Shown piece by piece: positions 1-8,089 of a DNA stretch of 64,000 nt. Both the position numbers and the translations under genes were made by a program. Numbering within the stretch: position 1 is the stretch's first letter; each line of letters opens with the position of its first letter. The notes below the pieces were generated by a model that was not told the DNA's origin, did no database searches, and saw nothing but the letters and a program-made list of their open reading frames with translations. The stretch lies in contig NZ_RCHI01000014.1 in NCBI RefSeq assembly GCF_003664585.1, positions 53,408 to 117,407 on the forward strand. Direction: 5' to 3'. The DNA is from Paenirhodobacter hankyongi (GTDB lineage Bacteria > Pseudomonadota > Alphaproteobacteria > Rhodobacterales > Rhodobacteraceae).

Positions 1-190
1 CTTCCGCGCGGCGGCGGCCTTCCCGCTGGTGCGCGGCTTTGCCGTCGGCCGCACGATCTTCGGCGAGGTGGCGCGGGCCTGGATGACCGGCGCGCTTGGC
101 GATGCGGCGGCGGTCGAGGAGATGGCGCGCCGTTATGCGCGGCTCGCCGGGCTTTGGGACACGGCCCGCGCGGCCGCGAAGGAGGCATGA
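1..190 (+). CDS. iolC: 5-dehydro-2-deoxygluconokinase, C-terminal end (partial)
   Basis: Only the last 62 codons are present; the reading frame enters at base 2 and ends at TGA 188-190. The visible tail includes VRGFAVGRTIF, followed by a helix rich in Ala and Arg, which matches the end of PfkB-family IolC proteins of alphaproteobacteria. The enzyme phosphorylates 5-dehydro-2-deoxy-D-gluconate in myo-inositol degradation. The next gene is iolD, three bases downstream, followed by iolE and iolB, so the operon context supports the call. The catalytic part lies outside the window. It could be another PfkB sugar kinase, but the neighbours make iolC much the best reading. Confidence 0.72.
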   Translation, partial: FRAAAAFPLVRGFAVGRTIFGEVARAWMTGALGDAAAVEEMARRYARLAGLWDTARAAAKEA

Positions 191-192
191 CG

Positions 193-2025
193 ATGGAGAC
201 GATCCGGCTGACGGCGGCGCAGGCGATGGTGCGCTGGCTTGCCGCGCAGATGACCGCGGAGGGCGAGCGCTTCCTCGAGGGGATCTGGGCGATCTTCGGC
301 CATGGCAACGTGGCGGGTCTGGGGGCGGCATTGCACGAGGCGGGCGACACCTTCCCGACCTGGCGCGGCCAGAACGAGCAGACGATGGCCCATGCCGCGA
401 TCGCCTTCGCCAAGGGCCATGCGCGGCGGCGGGCGATGGCGGTGACCTCGTCGATCGGGCCGGGGGCGACGAACATGGTGACGGCGGCGGCGCTCGCGCA
501 TGTGAACCGGCTGCCGCTTCTGCTGATCCCGGGCGATGTCTTCGCCGGGCGCCGGCCCGATCCGGTGTTGCAGCAGATCGAGGATTTCGGCGACGGCACG
601 GTCTCGGCCAATGACTGCTTCCGCCCGGTGGTGCGCTATTTCGACCGCATCACCCGCCCCGAACAGCTGCTGAGCGCCCTGCCGCGCGCGTTTGCGGTGA
701 TGACCGACCCGGCCGACTGCGGCCCGGTGTGCCTGTCCTTCTGTCAGGACGTGCAGGCCGAGGGCTTCGACTGGCCGCGCGCGTTCTTCGCGCCGCGGGT
801 CTGGCGCATCCGCCGGCCCGAGCCCGACGCGGCCGAGCTGGCCGAGGTGGCGGCGCTGATCCGCGGCGCGCAGGCGCCGGTGATCGTGGCGGGCGGCGGG
901 GTGATCTATTCCGGCGCCGAGGCGGCGCTGGCCGAGTTCGCCACCCGCCACGCGATCCCGGTGATCGAGACGCAGGCGGGCAAGTCGGCGCTGGCGCAGG
1001 TACATCCGATGAACCTGGGCGCGGCCGGGGTCGATGGCTCGGCCGCGGCGAATGCGGCGGCGGCGGCGGCCGATCTGGTGCTGGGCATCGGCACCCGGTT
1101 TCAGGATTTCACCACCGGCTCGTGGTCGCTTTTCGCCAATCCCGCCCGGCGGCTTATCTCGGTGAACGTGCAGGCCCATGACGCGCGCAAGCATGGCGCG
1201 GTGCCGCTGGTCGCCGATGCACGTGTGGCGCTCGCGCGGCTGTCGGCGCAGCTGGGCGCCTGTCGCGGCACCGTCGATGCCGCGGCGCGCGCCGCCTGGC
1301 TTGCGGCCGTCGACGCCCATTGCGCCGCTCCCGACCCGGACGGCCCGCTGCCCAGCGACGCGCAGGTGATCGGCGCGGTGCAGCGCGCGACCGGCCCCGC
1401 GGCGATCGCGATGGGCGCCGCGGGCACCATGCCGGGCGCGCTCAAGCTGCTGTGGCAGCCGTCGCAGGGCGGCTATCACATGGAATACGGCTTCAGCTGC
1501 ATGGGCTACGAGATCGCCGGCGCGATGGGGCTGAAGCTCGCGCGGCCCGAGCGCGAGGTGATCTGCTTCACCGGCGACGGCAGCTACATGATGGCGAATT
1601 CGGAGCTGGCGACGGCGGTGATGCGGCGCGTGCCCTTCACCGTGGTGCTGACCGACAACCGCGGTTACGGCTGCATCAACCGGCTGCAGCAGGCCTGCGG
1701 CGGGGCCGCGTTCAACAACCTCTACACGGAGTGCGCGGTCGAGGCGCAGCCCCAGATCGACTATGTCGCCCATGCCGCCTCGCTTGGCGCCCATGCCGTC
1801 CGCGCCGTCACCATCGCCGATCTCGAGGCCGAGATCACCGCGGCGCGCGGGCGCGACATTCCCACCGTGATCGTGATCGAGACCAGCGCCACCGAGGGGC
1901 CGGGCTTCGGCGCCGCCGGGCACTGGTGGGATGTGGCCGTGCCAGAGGTCAGCCACCGCCCCGAGATCGCCGCCGCCTATGACCGTTACCTTGCGCAGGC
2001 CGCCCGGGTGCGGCGCGCCAACTGA
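193..2025 (+). CDS. iolD: 3D-(3,5/4)-trihydroxycyclohexane-1,2-dione hydrolase
   Basis: A 610-residue thiamine-diphosphate enzyme that opens the ring of the trione intermediate of myo-inositol catabolism. The N-terminal third has the acetolactate-synthase-like TPP pyrimidine-binding fold, with GHGNVAGLG and the conserved glutamate in GQNEQTM. The C-terminal third has the TPP pyrophosphate site GDGSYMMANSEL, followed by TDNRGYGCINRLQ, which is distinctive for IolD. Length is usual for the family (about 610-640). Two in-frame ATGs lie at 187 and 193. The GGAGG at 181-185 is only one base from the first and seven from the second, so 193 is preferred. The gene sits between iolC and iolE. Confidence 0.95.
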   Translation: METIRLTAAQAMVRWLAAQMTAEGERFLEGIWAIFGHGNVAGLGAALHEAGDTFPTWRGQNEQTMAHAAIAFAKGHARRRAMAVTSSIGPGATNMVTAAALAHVNRLPLLLIPGDVFAGRRPDPVLQQIEDFGDGTVSANDCFRPVVRYFDRITRPEQLLSALPRAFAVMTDPADCGPVCLSFCQDVQAEGFDWPRAFFAPRVWRIRRPEPDAAELAEVAALIRGAQAPVIVAGGGVIYSGAEAALAEFATRHAIPVIETQAGKSALAQVHPMNLGAAGVDGSAAANAAAAAADLVLGIGTRFQDFTTGSWSLFANPARRLISVNVQAHDARKHGAVPLVADARVALARLSAQLGACRGTVDAAARAAWLAAVDAHCAAPDPDGPLPSDAQVIGAVQRATGPAAIAMGAAGTMPGALKLLWQPSQGGYHMEYGFSCMGYEIAGAMGLKLARPEREVICFTGDGSYMMANSELATAVMRRVPFTVVLTDNRGYGCINRLQQACGGAAFNNLYTECAVEAQPQIDYVAHAASLGAHAVRAVTIADLEAEITAARGRDIPTVIVIETSATEGPGFGAAGHWWDVAVPEVSHRPEIAAAYDRYLAQAARVRRAN

Positions 2026-2048
2026 CCCCCGCCCGACAGGAGAACCAG

Positions 2049-2951
2049 ATGATCCGCTATGGCACCAACCCCATCGCCTGGGCGAACGACGACGACCGCT
2101 CGATCGGCGCCGAGATCCCCACCGCGCAGATCCTGCACGAGGCCGGCGAGTTGATCGGCTTCGACGGTATCGAGAACGGCCACCGCTGGCCCGAGGACCC
2201 GCAGGCGCTGCGCACGCTGCTGGGCTCCTATGGCCTTGCCTTTATCTCGGGCTGGTATTCGACCGAGCTTCTGACCCGCTCCGTCGAGGCCGAGATCGAA
2301 GCGGTGCAGGGCCATCTTGCGAAGCTGAAGGAAAACGGCTGTGCCGTCTGCATCGTCTGCGAGACCTCGAACGCGGTGCATTCGGACCCGAGCCACCCGG
2401 TGAACGACCGCCCGCATCTGAGCGCCGATGGGATGCGCGACTTCGGCGCCAAGATCGAGGCCTTCGCGGCCTATCTGGCGGGCGAGGGGATCACCCTCGT
2501 CTATCACCACCACATGGGCACCGTGGTCGAAAGCCCCGCAGAGATCGACGCCTTCATGGCGGCGACGGGGCCGGCGACGCATCTGCTGTTCGATGCGGGG
2601 CACTGCGCCTTTGGCGGCGGCGTGCCGGCCGAGGTGCTGGCCCGCCACGTCGGCCGGGTGCGCCATTTCCACGCCAAGAACATCCGCCGCGCGATCTGCG
2701 ACCGGGTCCGGGCCGAGGATCTGTCCTTCATCGAGGGGGTGCTGGCCGGTGCCTTCACCGTGCCGGGCGACCCCGAGGGCGAGATCGACTTCGTGCCGCT
2801 GCTGCGGCTGCTGGCGCGGGCGGGCTATGACGGCTGGCTGGTGATCGAGGCCGAGCAGGACCCGGCGGTCCGCTCCCCGCTTGTCTACCAGAGCATGGGG
2901 CTGAAGGCGCTGAAGGCTGCGGCGCGCGAGGCGGGGCTTGACGCCGCCTGA
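2049..2951 (+). CDS. iolE: Myo-inosose-2 dehydratase
   Basis: A 300-residue TIM-barrel protein of the xylose-isomerase-like superfamily (AP_endonuc_2). IolE dehydrates 2-keto-myo-inositol to the trione used by IolD. Visible family features are the N-terminal GTNPIAWAND, the GFDGIENG segment, the metal-site stretch YHHHMGT, LLFDAGHCAFGG and VRHFHAKN. The C-terminus has GWLVIEAEQDP, as in characterised IolE. It follows iolD by 23 bases with AGGAGAACCAG as ribosome site, and iolB follows by 25 bases, so all are probably co-transcribed. Nothing is missing or unusual. Confidence 0.95.
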   Translation: MIRYGTNPIAWANDDDRSIGAEIPTAQILHEAGELIGFDGIENGHRWPEDPQALRTLLGSYGLAFISGWYSTELLTRSVEAEIEAVQGHLAKLKENGCAVCIVCETSNAVHSDPSHPVNDRPHLSADGMRDFGAKIEAFAAYLAGEGITLVYHHHMGTVVESPAEIDAFMAATGPATHLLFDAGHCAFGGGVPAEVLARHVGRVRHFHAKNIRRAICDRVRAEDLSFIEGVLAGAFTVPGDPEGEIDFVPLLRLLARAGYDGWLVIEAEQDPAVRSPLVYQSMGLKALKAAAREAGLDAA

Positions 2952-2976
2952 GGGCGGTTTCGGTGAAAAGGAGAGG

Positions 2977-3786
2977 ATGATGGCGGATCTGCTGCGCAAA
3001 CCCTTTGGCACCCATGGCAAGGTGCACGAGATCACCCCGGCCTCGGCCGGCTGGCGCCATGTCGGCTTTTCGCTTTACCGGCTGCGCCCGGGCGAGAGCG
3101 CGGCCGAGGCGACCGGCACGACCGAGGTGATCCTCGTCCTGGTCGAGGGCCGGGCGCGCATCCATGCCGCCGGGCAGGACTGGGGCGTGCTGGGCGAGCG
3201 GATGAATGTGTTCGAGCGCACGCCGCCGCATTGCCTTTATGTGCCGAACGGGCAGGACTGGAGCCTGGTTGCCGAGACCGACTGCACCGTCGCGGTCTGT
3301 GCTGCACCGGGCCGCGGCAACCATCCGGCACGCCGGATCGGGCCCGGGGGCATCGCGCTCACCGAACGCGGGCGCGGCTCCAACACCCGCTATGTGCACA
3401 ACATCGCGATGGAGGCCGAGGAGATCTGCGACAGCCTTTTGGTGACCGAGGTCTTCACCCCGGCCGGCCACTGGTCCTCCTATCCCAGCCACCGCCACGA
3501 CGAGGACGACTTCCCCCGCATCACCTATCTCGAAGAGACCTATTATCACCGGATCAACCCGGCGCAGGGCTTCGGCATCCAGCGGGTCTATACCGAGGAC
3601 GGCACGCTCGACGAGACGATGGCGGTGCAGGACGGCGATGTCGTGCTGGTGCCGCGCGGCCATCACCCCTGCGGCGCGCCCTATGGCTTCGAGATGTATT
3701 ACCTCAACGTCATGGCCGGGCCGCGCCGCAACTGGCGCTTTCAGCCCGACCCGGCGGTGACCTGGATCCTCGACCGCGACGGCTGA
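2977..3786 (+). CDS. iolB: 5-deoxy-glucuronate isomerase
   Basis: A 269-residue double-cupin protein (KduI/IolB family) that converts 5-deoxy-D-glucuronate, the product of IolD, to 5-dehydro-2-deoxy-D-gluconate, the substrate of IolC. Both cupin halves are visible. The second contains the metal ligands in WSSYPSHRHDEDD and in the late VPRGHHPCGAPYG, with YLEETYYHRINPAQGFG between them. The start at 2977 follows AAAAGGAGAGG; a second ATG at 2980 is equally possible. Length fits the family (about 270). It closes the canonical iol genes here. Confidence 0.95.
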   Translation: MMADLLRKPFGTHGKVHEITPASAGWRHVGFSLYRLRPGESAAEATGTTEVILVLVEGRARIHAAGQDWGVLGERMNVFERTPPHCLYVPNGQDWSLVAETDCTVAVCAAPGRGNHPARRIGPGGIALTERGRGSNTRYVHNIAMEAEEICDSLLVTEVFTPAGHWSSYPSHRHDEDDFPRITYLEETYYHRINPAQGFGIQRVYTEDGTLDETMAVQDGDVVLVPRGHHPCGAPYGFEMYYLNVMAGPRRNWRFQPDPAVTWILDRDG

Positions 3787-3810
3787 GCGCGGCTTACCGG
3801 AGTGATACGA

Positions 3811-4590
3811 ATGCCCCGCCCCTTTCCCCTTGCCGTCTGCGCCGAGATGCTCTGGCCCGAGCGCCCGATCGCGTGGCGCGTCGCCCGGCTGACCGAGCGC
3901 GGCCTTGGCGTCGGGCTGTGGAACTGGCCCGACCATGACATCGCCGAACTGGAACGGCTGGGCGCGAGCTACACGATCATGAACGGCTATCTCGAGGGGC
4001 GGCTCGCCGATGCCGAGGGGGCCGAGCGGCTGCTGGCCTCGGCGCGCGAGACGGTGCAGGTGGGCAAGCGGCTTGGCGTGGCGCGGCTGAACCTGCATGG
4101 CACGGGGCTTGGCCCGGGCGGCATTCCGCTGCGCCAGAGCGAGGTCGTCACCGGCGCGATGTGGCTGCGCGCGCGCGACACGCTGATGCGGATCTGCGAT
4201 CTGGCCGAGGCCGAGGGTGTGGTCTTCACCCTCGAGAACCTCAACCCGCTCGACCACCCCGGCTGCCCCTTCGGCCGCACCGCGGATGTGCTGGCGCTGG
4301 TGTCCTCGGTCGACCGGCCGCAGCTGCGCATCAACCTCGACCTCTATCACACCCAGCTGGGCGAGGGGGATCTGCTGCGCTGGTGCGAGAAATGCCTGCC
4401 CTGGATCGGCGAGGTGCAGGTCGCCGACAATCCCGGCCGCTGCGAACCCGGCACCGGCGAGATCAACTATCCCGGCGTGGCGCGGGGGCTTTGGGCGATG
4501 GGCTATCGCGGCCCGGTGGGGATGGAGGCCTTCGCCGCGGGCGACAGCGACGCCGCCGTCGACGCCTTCGTCGCGGCCTTCACCCTGTGA
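3811..4590 (+). CDS. Hydroxypyruvate isomerase-like TIM-barrel sugar isomerase
   Basis: A 259-residue protein of the xylose-isomerase-like TIM-barrel superfamily, closest in pattern to the Hyi/IolI-type isomerases. Visible hallmarks are LNLHGTG, the metal-binding glutamate in FTLENLNPLDHPGCP, the INLDLYHTQ segment and VQVADNPGRCEPGTGEINYP, which strongly recalls hydroxypyruvate isomerase. It is the last gene of the inositol cluster, 24 bases after iolB. It may act on an inosose or another keto-sugar instead of hydroxypyruvate; the substrate cannot be read from sequence. ATG 3811 is chosen over the GTG at 3802 because CCGGAG lies eight bases before it. Its end overlaps the convergent TetR gene by 11 bases. 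Confidence 0.8.
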   Translation: MPRPFPLAVCAEMLWPERPIAWRVARLTERGLGVGLWNWPDHDIAELERLGASYTIMNGYLEGRLADAEGAERLLASARETVQVGKRLGVARLNLHGTGLGPGGIPLRQSEVVTGAMWLRARDTLMRICDLAEAEGVVFTLENLNPLDHPGCPFGRTADVLALVSSVDRPQLRINLDLYHTQLGEGDLLRWCEKCLPWIGEVQVADNPGRCEPGTGEINYPGVARGLWAMGYRGPVGMEAFAAGDSDAAVDAFVAAFTL

Positions 4591-5233
4591 CCCCGGCGGG
4601 CTCACCCTCGGGCGGGCCCAGCACCAGCGTCAGATGCGTCTCGAGCATCTCGGGCAGGTCGAGCGGCGGGCGTTCGGTCATCAGCCGGTTCCACATCGTC
4701 GCCGCCAGCATCGGCGCCAGCAGCAGCTGCGGATAGCGGGTGAGCGGTTCGAGCCGCGCCACCCCCGAGCTGCGGGCATAGTCACGCACCAGCTCGAACA
4801 GCGGCTCGAGGATCGCCTCAAGATAGATCCGTGCAAGGCCCGGGAACTGCGCGCTTTCGCTCAGCACGATCAGCGCCAGCTTGTCGCGCCCCGAGGCCTG
4901 CATGTCGGCGATCGCCGCGCGCAGCCGGCGGCGAAAGGCGACCTGCGGCGGCGTGCCGGGATCGGGCGCCACGGGCGGCGCGAAGATCAGCGGCAGCGCG
5001 CCGCGCAGCACCGCATCGAAGAGCGCCTCCTTGCTGTCGAAATACAGGTAGAGCGTGCCCTTCGCCACGCCCGCCTGCGCCGCCACACGCGCCAGCCGCG
5101 CCTCGGCAAAGCCATGGGCGATGAACTCGGCCTGCGCCGCCGCGATGATCGCGGCGCGCTTGGCTTCCTTCTTGCGGTCGCGCAGCCCCGCTTCGGGCTG
5201 GGCCTGCTCTGGCTCTGACGTGGTCTCCTGCAT
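4580..5233 (-). CDS. TetR-family transcriptional regulator
   Basis: A 217-residue regulator. Residues about 24-70 form a TetR_N helix-turn-helix with the typical IIAAAQAEF...GVAKGTLYLYFDSKEALF pattern; the rest is a helical ligand-binding domain resembling TetR_C (AcrR/CecR-like). It is transcribed divergently from an HlyD/ABC exporter operon. A strong palindrome between the two genes (5255-5276) is the obvious operator. The arrangement resembles CecR (YbiH) controlling ybhGFSR in Escherichia coli, so the gene is probably the repressor of the adjacent exporter. The inducer is unknown. Confidence 0.9.
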   Translation of the reverse strand: MQETTSEPEQAQPEAGLRDRKKEAKRAAIIAAAQAEFIAHGFAEARLARVAAQAGVAKGTLYLYFDSKEALFDAVLRGALPLIFAPPVAPDPGTPPQVAFRRRLRAAIADMQASGRDKLALIVLSESAQFPGLARIYLEAILEPLFELVRDYARSSGVARLEPLTRYPQLLLAPMLAATMWNRLMTERPPLDLPEMLETHLTLVLGPPEGEPAGVTG

Positions 5234-5254
5234 GGTGCCATCCTTGCACGGGAC

Positions 5255-5276
5255 AAAATGACCCGCCAGTCATTTT
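5255..5276. promoter_or_regulatory. Palindromic operator between TetR regulator and exporter operon
   Basis: AAAATGAC, a six-base spacer (CCGCCA), then GTCATTTT: two perfect 8-bp arms. It lies 22 bases before the TetR start and 60 bases before the HlyD start, where a TetR repressor could control both directions. Binding is inferred. Confidence 0.7.
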
Positions 5277-5336
5277 TCAGTTGTCAGCGGGTTCGTGCCT
5301 TCCTAGGCTGGCGCGGAACCACGGGGGAGCGGCGCG

Positions 5337-6323
5337 ATGCGGCGAGGGGCGATCATGGCGGGGCTGGCCGTCGCGCTGGCGGTGGGCGGCCTTGTCCTGT
5401 GGCAGGCGCGTCCGGCCGCGCAGGGGCCGCTGGTTCTTGGAGGCAATGTCGACATCCGCGAGCTGAACCTTGCCTTCCGCACCGGCGGCCGCATCGCGTC
5501 GCTTGCCGTCGAGGAGGGTGATCGTCTGGCGCCCGGGGACGAGATCGCGCGGCTTGACGCGGCGCCGCAGCGCGCGGCGCTCGCACAGGCGCAGGGCGCG
5601 CTCGATGCCGCGACGGCGGCCGAGACGCTGCTGAAGGAAGGCGCGCGCGCCGAGGAGATCGCCCAGCTCGCTGCGCAGGTCGCCGGCACCGAGGCGGCGC
5701 TGCGCAATGCCGAGGCGACCTATGCGCGGCAGAAGGCGTTGAAGACCACCTCGGTCTCGCTGCAGCAGGCGCTCGATTCCGCCGAGGCCGCGCTTGGCCA
5801 GGCGCAGGCGGCGCATGAGGCCGCGGTGCAGGCGCATCTTGCCGCGGTGACCGGCGCCCGCCCGGCCGAGATCGCGCAGGCCGTGGCACAGCGACAGGCC
5901 GCCGCCGCCGCGCGCGACGCGGCGCAGATCCAGCTCGACGATGCCGTGCTGACAACGCCCGAGGCAGGCACCGTGCTGACCCGCGCGGTCGAGCCGGGGG
6001 CGATGGTCGCGGCCGGCACCACGGTGGTGACGCTGTCGCTCGACACCCCCATCCGCGTGCGTGCCTATGTCGGGGAGCCCGACCTGGGCCGGGTCGCGCC
6101 GGGCACCAGGGTGCTGGTCTTCACCGATGCCCGCCCGGGCGCGCCCTATCACGGCACGGTCGGCTTCGTCTCCTCGCGCGCCGAGTTCACGCCGAAGCAG
6201 GTCGAGACGCAGAGCCTGCGCAGCGCCCTCGTCTACCGGCTGCGGATCACCGTCGAGGATGGCGACACCGCATTGCGTCAGGGCATGCCGGTGACGGTGC
6301 GCCTTGCCGCCGAGGCGGGGTGA
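5337..6323 (+). CDS. HlyD-family periplasmic adaptor (membrane fusion protein)
   Basis: A 328-residue membrane fusion protein of the YbhG/HlyD type. One N-terminal membrane anchor (about residues 5-22, MAGLAVALAVGGLVLW) precedes a biotinyl-lipoyl-like half (NVDIRELNLAFRTGGRI...VEEGDRLAPGDEIARLD). A long Ala/Gln-rich coiled coil covers about residues 75-200, and a beta-barrel domain with LTTPEAGTVL and GMPVTVRL follows. It links an inner-membrane ABC transporter to the outer envelope. Its stop overlaps the start of the ABC ATPase gene by four bases, and the permeases follow, so this is a tripartite exporter operon controlled by the divergent TetR gene. Confidence 0.92.
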   Translation: MRRGAIMAGLAVALAVGGLVLWQARPAAQGPLVLGGNVDIRELNLAFRTGGRIASLAVEEGDRLAPGDEIARLDAAPQRAALAQAQGALDAATAAETLLKEGARAEEIAQLAAQVAGTEAALRNAEATYARQKALKTTSVSLQQALDSAEAALGQAQAAHEAAVQAHLAAVTGARPAEIAQAVAQRQAAAAARDAAQIQLDDAVLTTPEAGTVLTRAVEPGAMVAAGTTVVTLSLDTPIRVRAYVGEPDLGRVAPGTRVLVFTDARPGAPYHGTVGFVSSRAEFTPKQVETQSLRSALVYRLRITVEDGDTALRQGMPVTVRLAAEAG

Positions 6324-8089
6324 GCGCGATGGCGGCGGGTCTGGCGGTCTCGATCCGCGGCCTGACCCACCGCTATGCCGGGCAGGGCGCGGAGGAGCAC
6401 GCGCTGGACGATGTGGCGCTGAGCATCGATCGCGGTGTCATCACCGGGCTGGCGGGGCCCGATGGCGCGGGCAAGACCACGCTGATGCGGCTGATGGCGG
6501 GGCTCTTGAAACCCGTCTCCGGCGAGATCGAGGTGCTGGGGCTCGACCCGCTGCGCGCCGCGTCGGAGCTGCACCTGCGGGTGGGCTACATGCCGCAGAA
6601 GTTCGGCCTCTACGAGGATCTGACGGTGATGGAGAACCTGGTTCTCTATGCCGATCTGCGCGGCGTCACCGGCGCGGCGCGGCAGGCGCAGTTCGAGCGG
6701 CTGCTCGATTTCACCGATCTGCACCGCTTCACCGGGCGGCTTGCCGGCAAGCTGTCGGGCGGCATGAAGCAGAAGCTCGGCCTTGCCTGCACGCTGGTCG
6801 GGCAGCCGGAGCTGCTGCTGCTCGACGAACCCGGGGTGGGCGTCGATCCGATCTCGCGGCGCGAGCTGTGGCGGATGGTGCAGGCGCTCGCCGCCGAGGG
6901 CATGGCGGTGGTCTGGGCCACGGCCTACCTCGAGGAGGCCGAGCGTTGCGACGCGCTGTGCCTGATGAACGCCGGGCGGGTGATCTTTGCCGGCCCCCCG
7001 GGCGAGCAGATCGCGCGGATGCGCGGCCGCTCGGTCCTGGCCTGTGACATCCGCGGCAACCGGCGCCATTTCCTGCGCCGCGCGCTCGGCCTTCCGGGGG
7101 TGATCGACGGGGTGATCCAGGGCGATGCGGTGCGGCTTGTGCTGGCCGAGGGGCAGGCGCCGCCCATGGCCGAGCTGGGCGAGGACGCGCCGCGCATCGT
7201 GCCGGTCGAGCCGCGGCTCGAGGATGCCTTCATCGATCTCGTGGGCGGCGGGCCCGACGGCCGCTCGGCGCTTGCCGGCACGCTGGCCGAGGTGGCGCTG
7301 CCGGCGCATATCGACCCGGAGGCGGTGATCCGCGCCCATGACCTGACCCGCCGCTTCGGCGATTTCGTCGCCACCGATCACGTCAGCTTTTCCGTCCGGC
7401 GCGGCGAGATCTTCGGCCTTCTCGGCCCGAACGGCGCGGGCAAGTCGACCACCTTCCGGATGATGTGCGGCCTGCTCGCGCCCACATCCGGCGAGGCGCA
7501 GGTGATGGGGATCGACCTGAAGCATTCGGCCCCCGCGGCGCGGCAGAAGCTGGGGTACATGGCGCAGAAATTCTCGCTCTACGGCAATCTCGGGGTCGAG
7601 CGGAACCTGCGCTTCTTCGCCGGCATCTACGGGCTCAGCGGCCGCAGCCGCGACCGCAAGGTGGCGCAGATGCTGGAAAGCTTCGAGCTTGACCATTACC
7701 GCGGCACGCAGGCGGCCGAGCTGCCGCTTGGCTTCAAGCAACGCCTGTCGCTGGCTTGCGCGCTGATGCACGAGCCGCCGCTGCTGTTCCTCGACGAGCC
7801 GACCTCGGGTGTCGATCCGGTGACCCGGCGCGAGTTCTGGTCGCATATCAACGCGCTTGTCGACCGCGGCGTGACGGTGATGGTGACCACTCATTTCATG
7901 GACGAGGCGGAATATTGCGACCGTATCGGCCTCGTCTATCGCGGCCGGCTGATCGCCGTCGGCCCGCCCGACGATCTGAAGCGGCAGGTGGCCGATGCCG
8001 CATTGCCCGATCCGACCTTCGAGGATGCCTTCATCCGGCTGATCGAGCGCGACGATGCCGCCCGCGCCGCGGCAGGGGGGGCGCCATGA
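6320..8089 (+). CDS. ABC exporter ATP-binding protein with two fused nucleotide-binding domains (YbhF-like)
   Basis: A 589-residue ATPase with two ABC cassettes. NBD1 has Walker A GPDGAGKTT, signature LSGGMKQKLGLAC and Walker B LLLLDEPGVGVDP. NBD2 (from about residue 335) has GPNGAGKST and LLFLDEPTSGVDP. The NBD2 signature reads LPLGFKQRLSLAC, which departs from LSGGQ as in YbhF proteins. The GTG at 6320 overlaps the hlyD stop (GTGA); an ATG at 6329 is an alternative start. The two ABC-2 permeases follow directly with overlaps, so this is the energising subunit of the exporter. Substrate unknown; the E. coli relative exports drugs and sodium. Confidence 0.92.
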   Translation: MSAMAAGLAVSIRGLTHRYAGQGAEEHALDDVALSIDRGVITGLAGPDGAGKTTLMRLMAGLLKPVSGEIEVLGLDPLRAASELHLRVGYMPQKFGLYEDLTVMENLVLYADLRGVTGAARQAQFERLLDFTDLHRFTGRLAGKLSGGMKQKLGLACTLVGQPELLLLDEPGVGVDPISRRELWRMVQALAAEGMAVVWATAYLEEAERCDALCLMNAGRVIFAGPPGEQIARMRGRSVLACDIRGNRRHFLRRALGLPGVIDGVIQGDAVRLVLAEGQAPPMAELGEDAPRIVPVEPRLEDAFIDLVGGGPDGRSALAGTLAEVALPAHIDPEAVIRAHDLTRRFGDFVATDHVSFSVRRGEIFGLLGPNGAGKSTTFRMMCGLLAPTSGEAQVMGIDLKHSAPAARQKLGYMAQKFSLYGNLGVERNLRFFAGIYGLSGRSRDRKVAQMLESFELDHYRGTQAAELPLGFKQRLSLACALMHEPPLLFLDEPTSGVDPVTRREFWSHINALVDRGVTVMVTTHFMDEAEYCDRIGLVYRGRLIAVGPPDDLKRQVADAALPDPTFEDAFIRLIERDDAARAAAGGAP

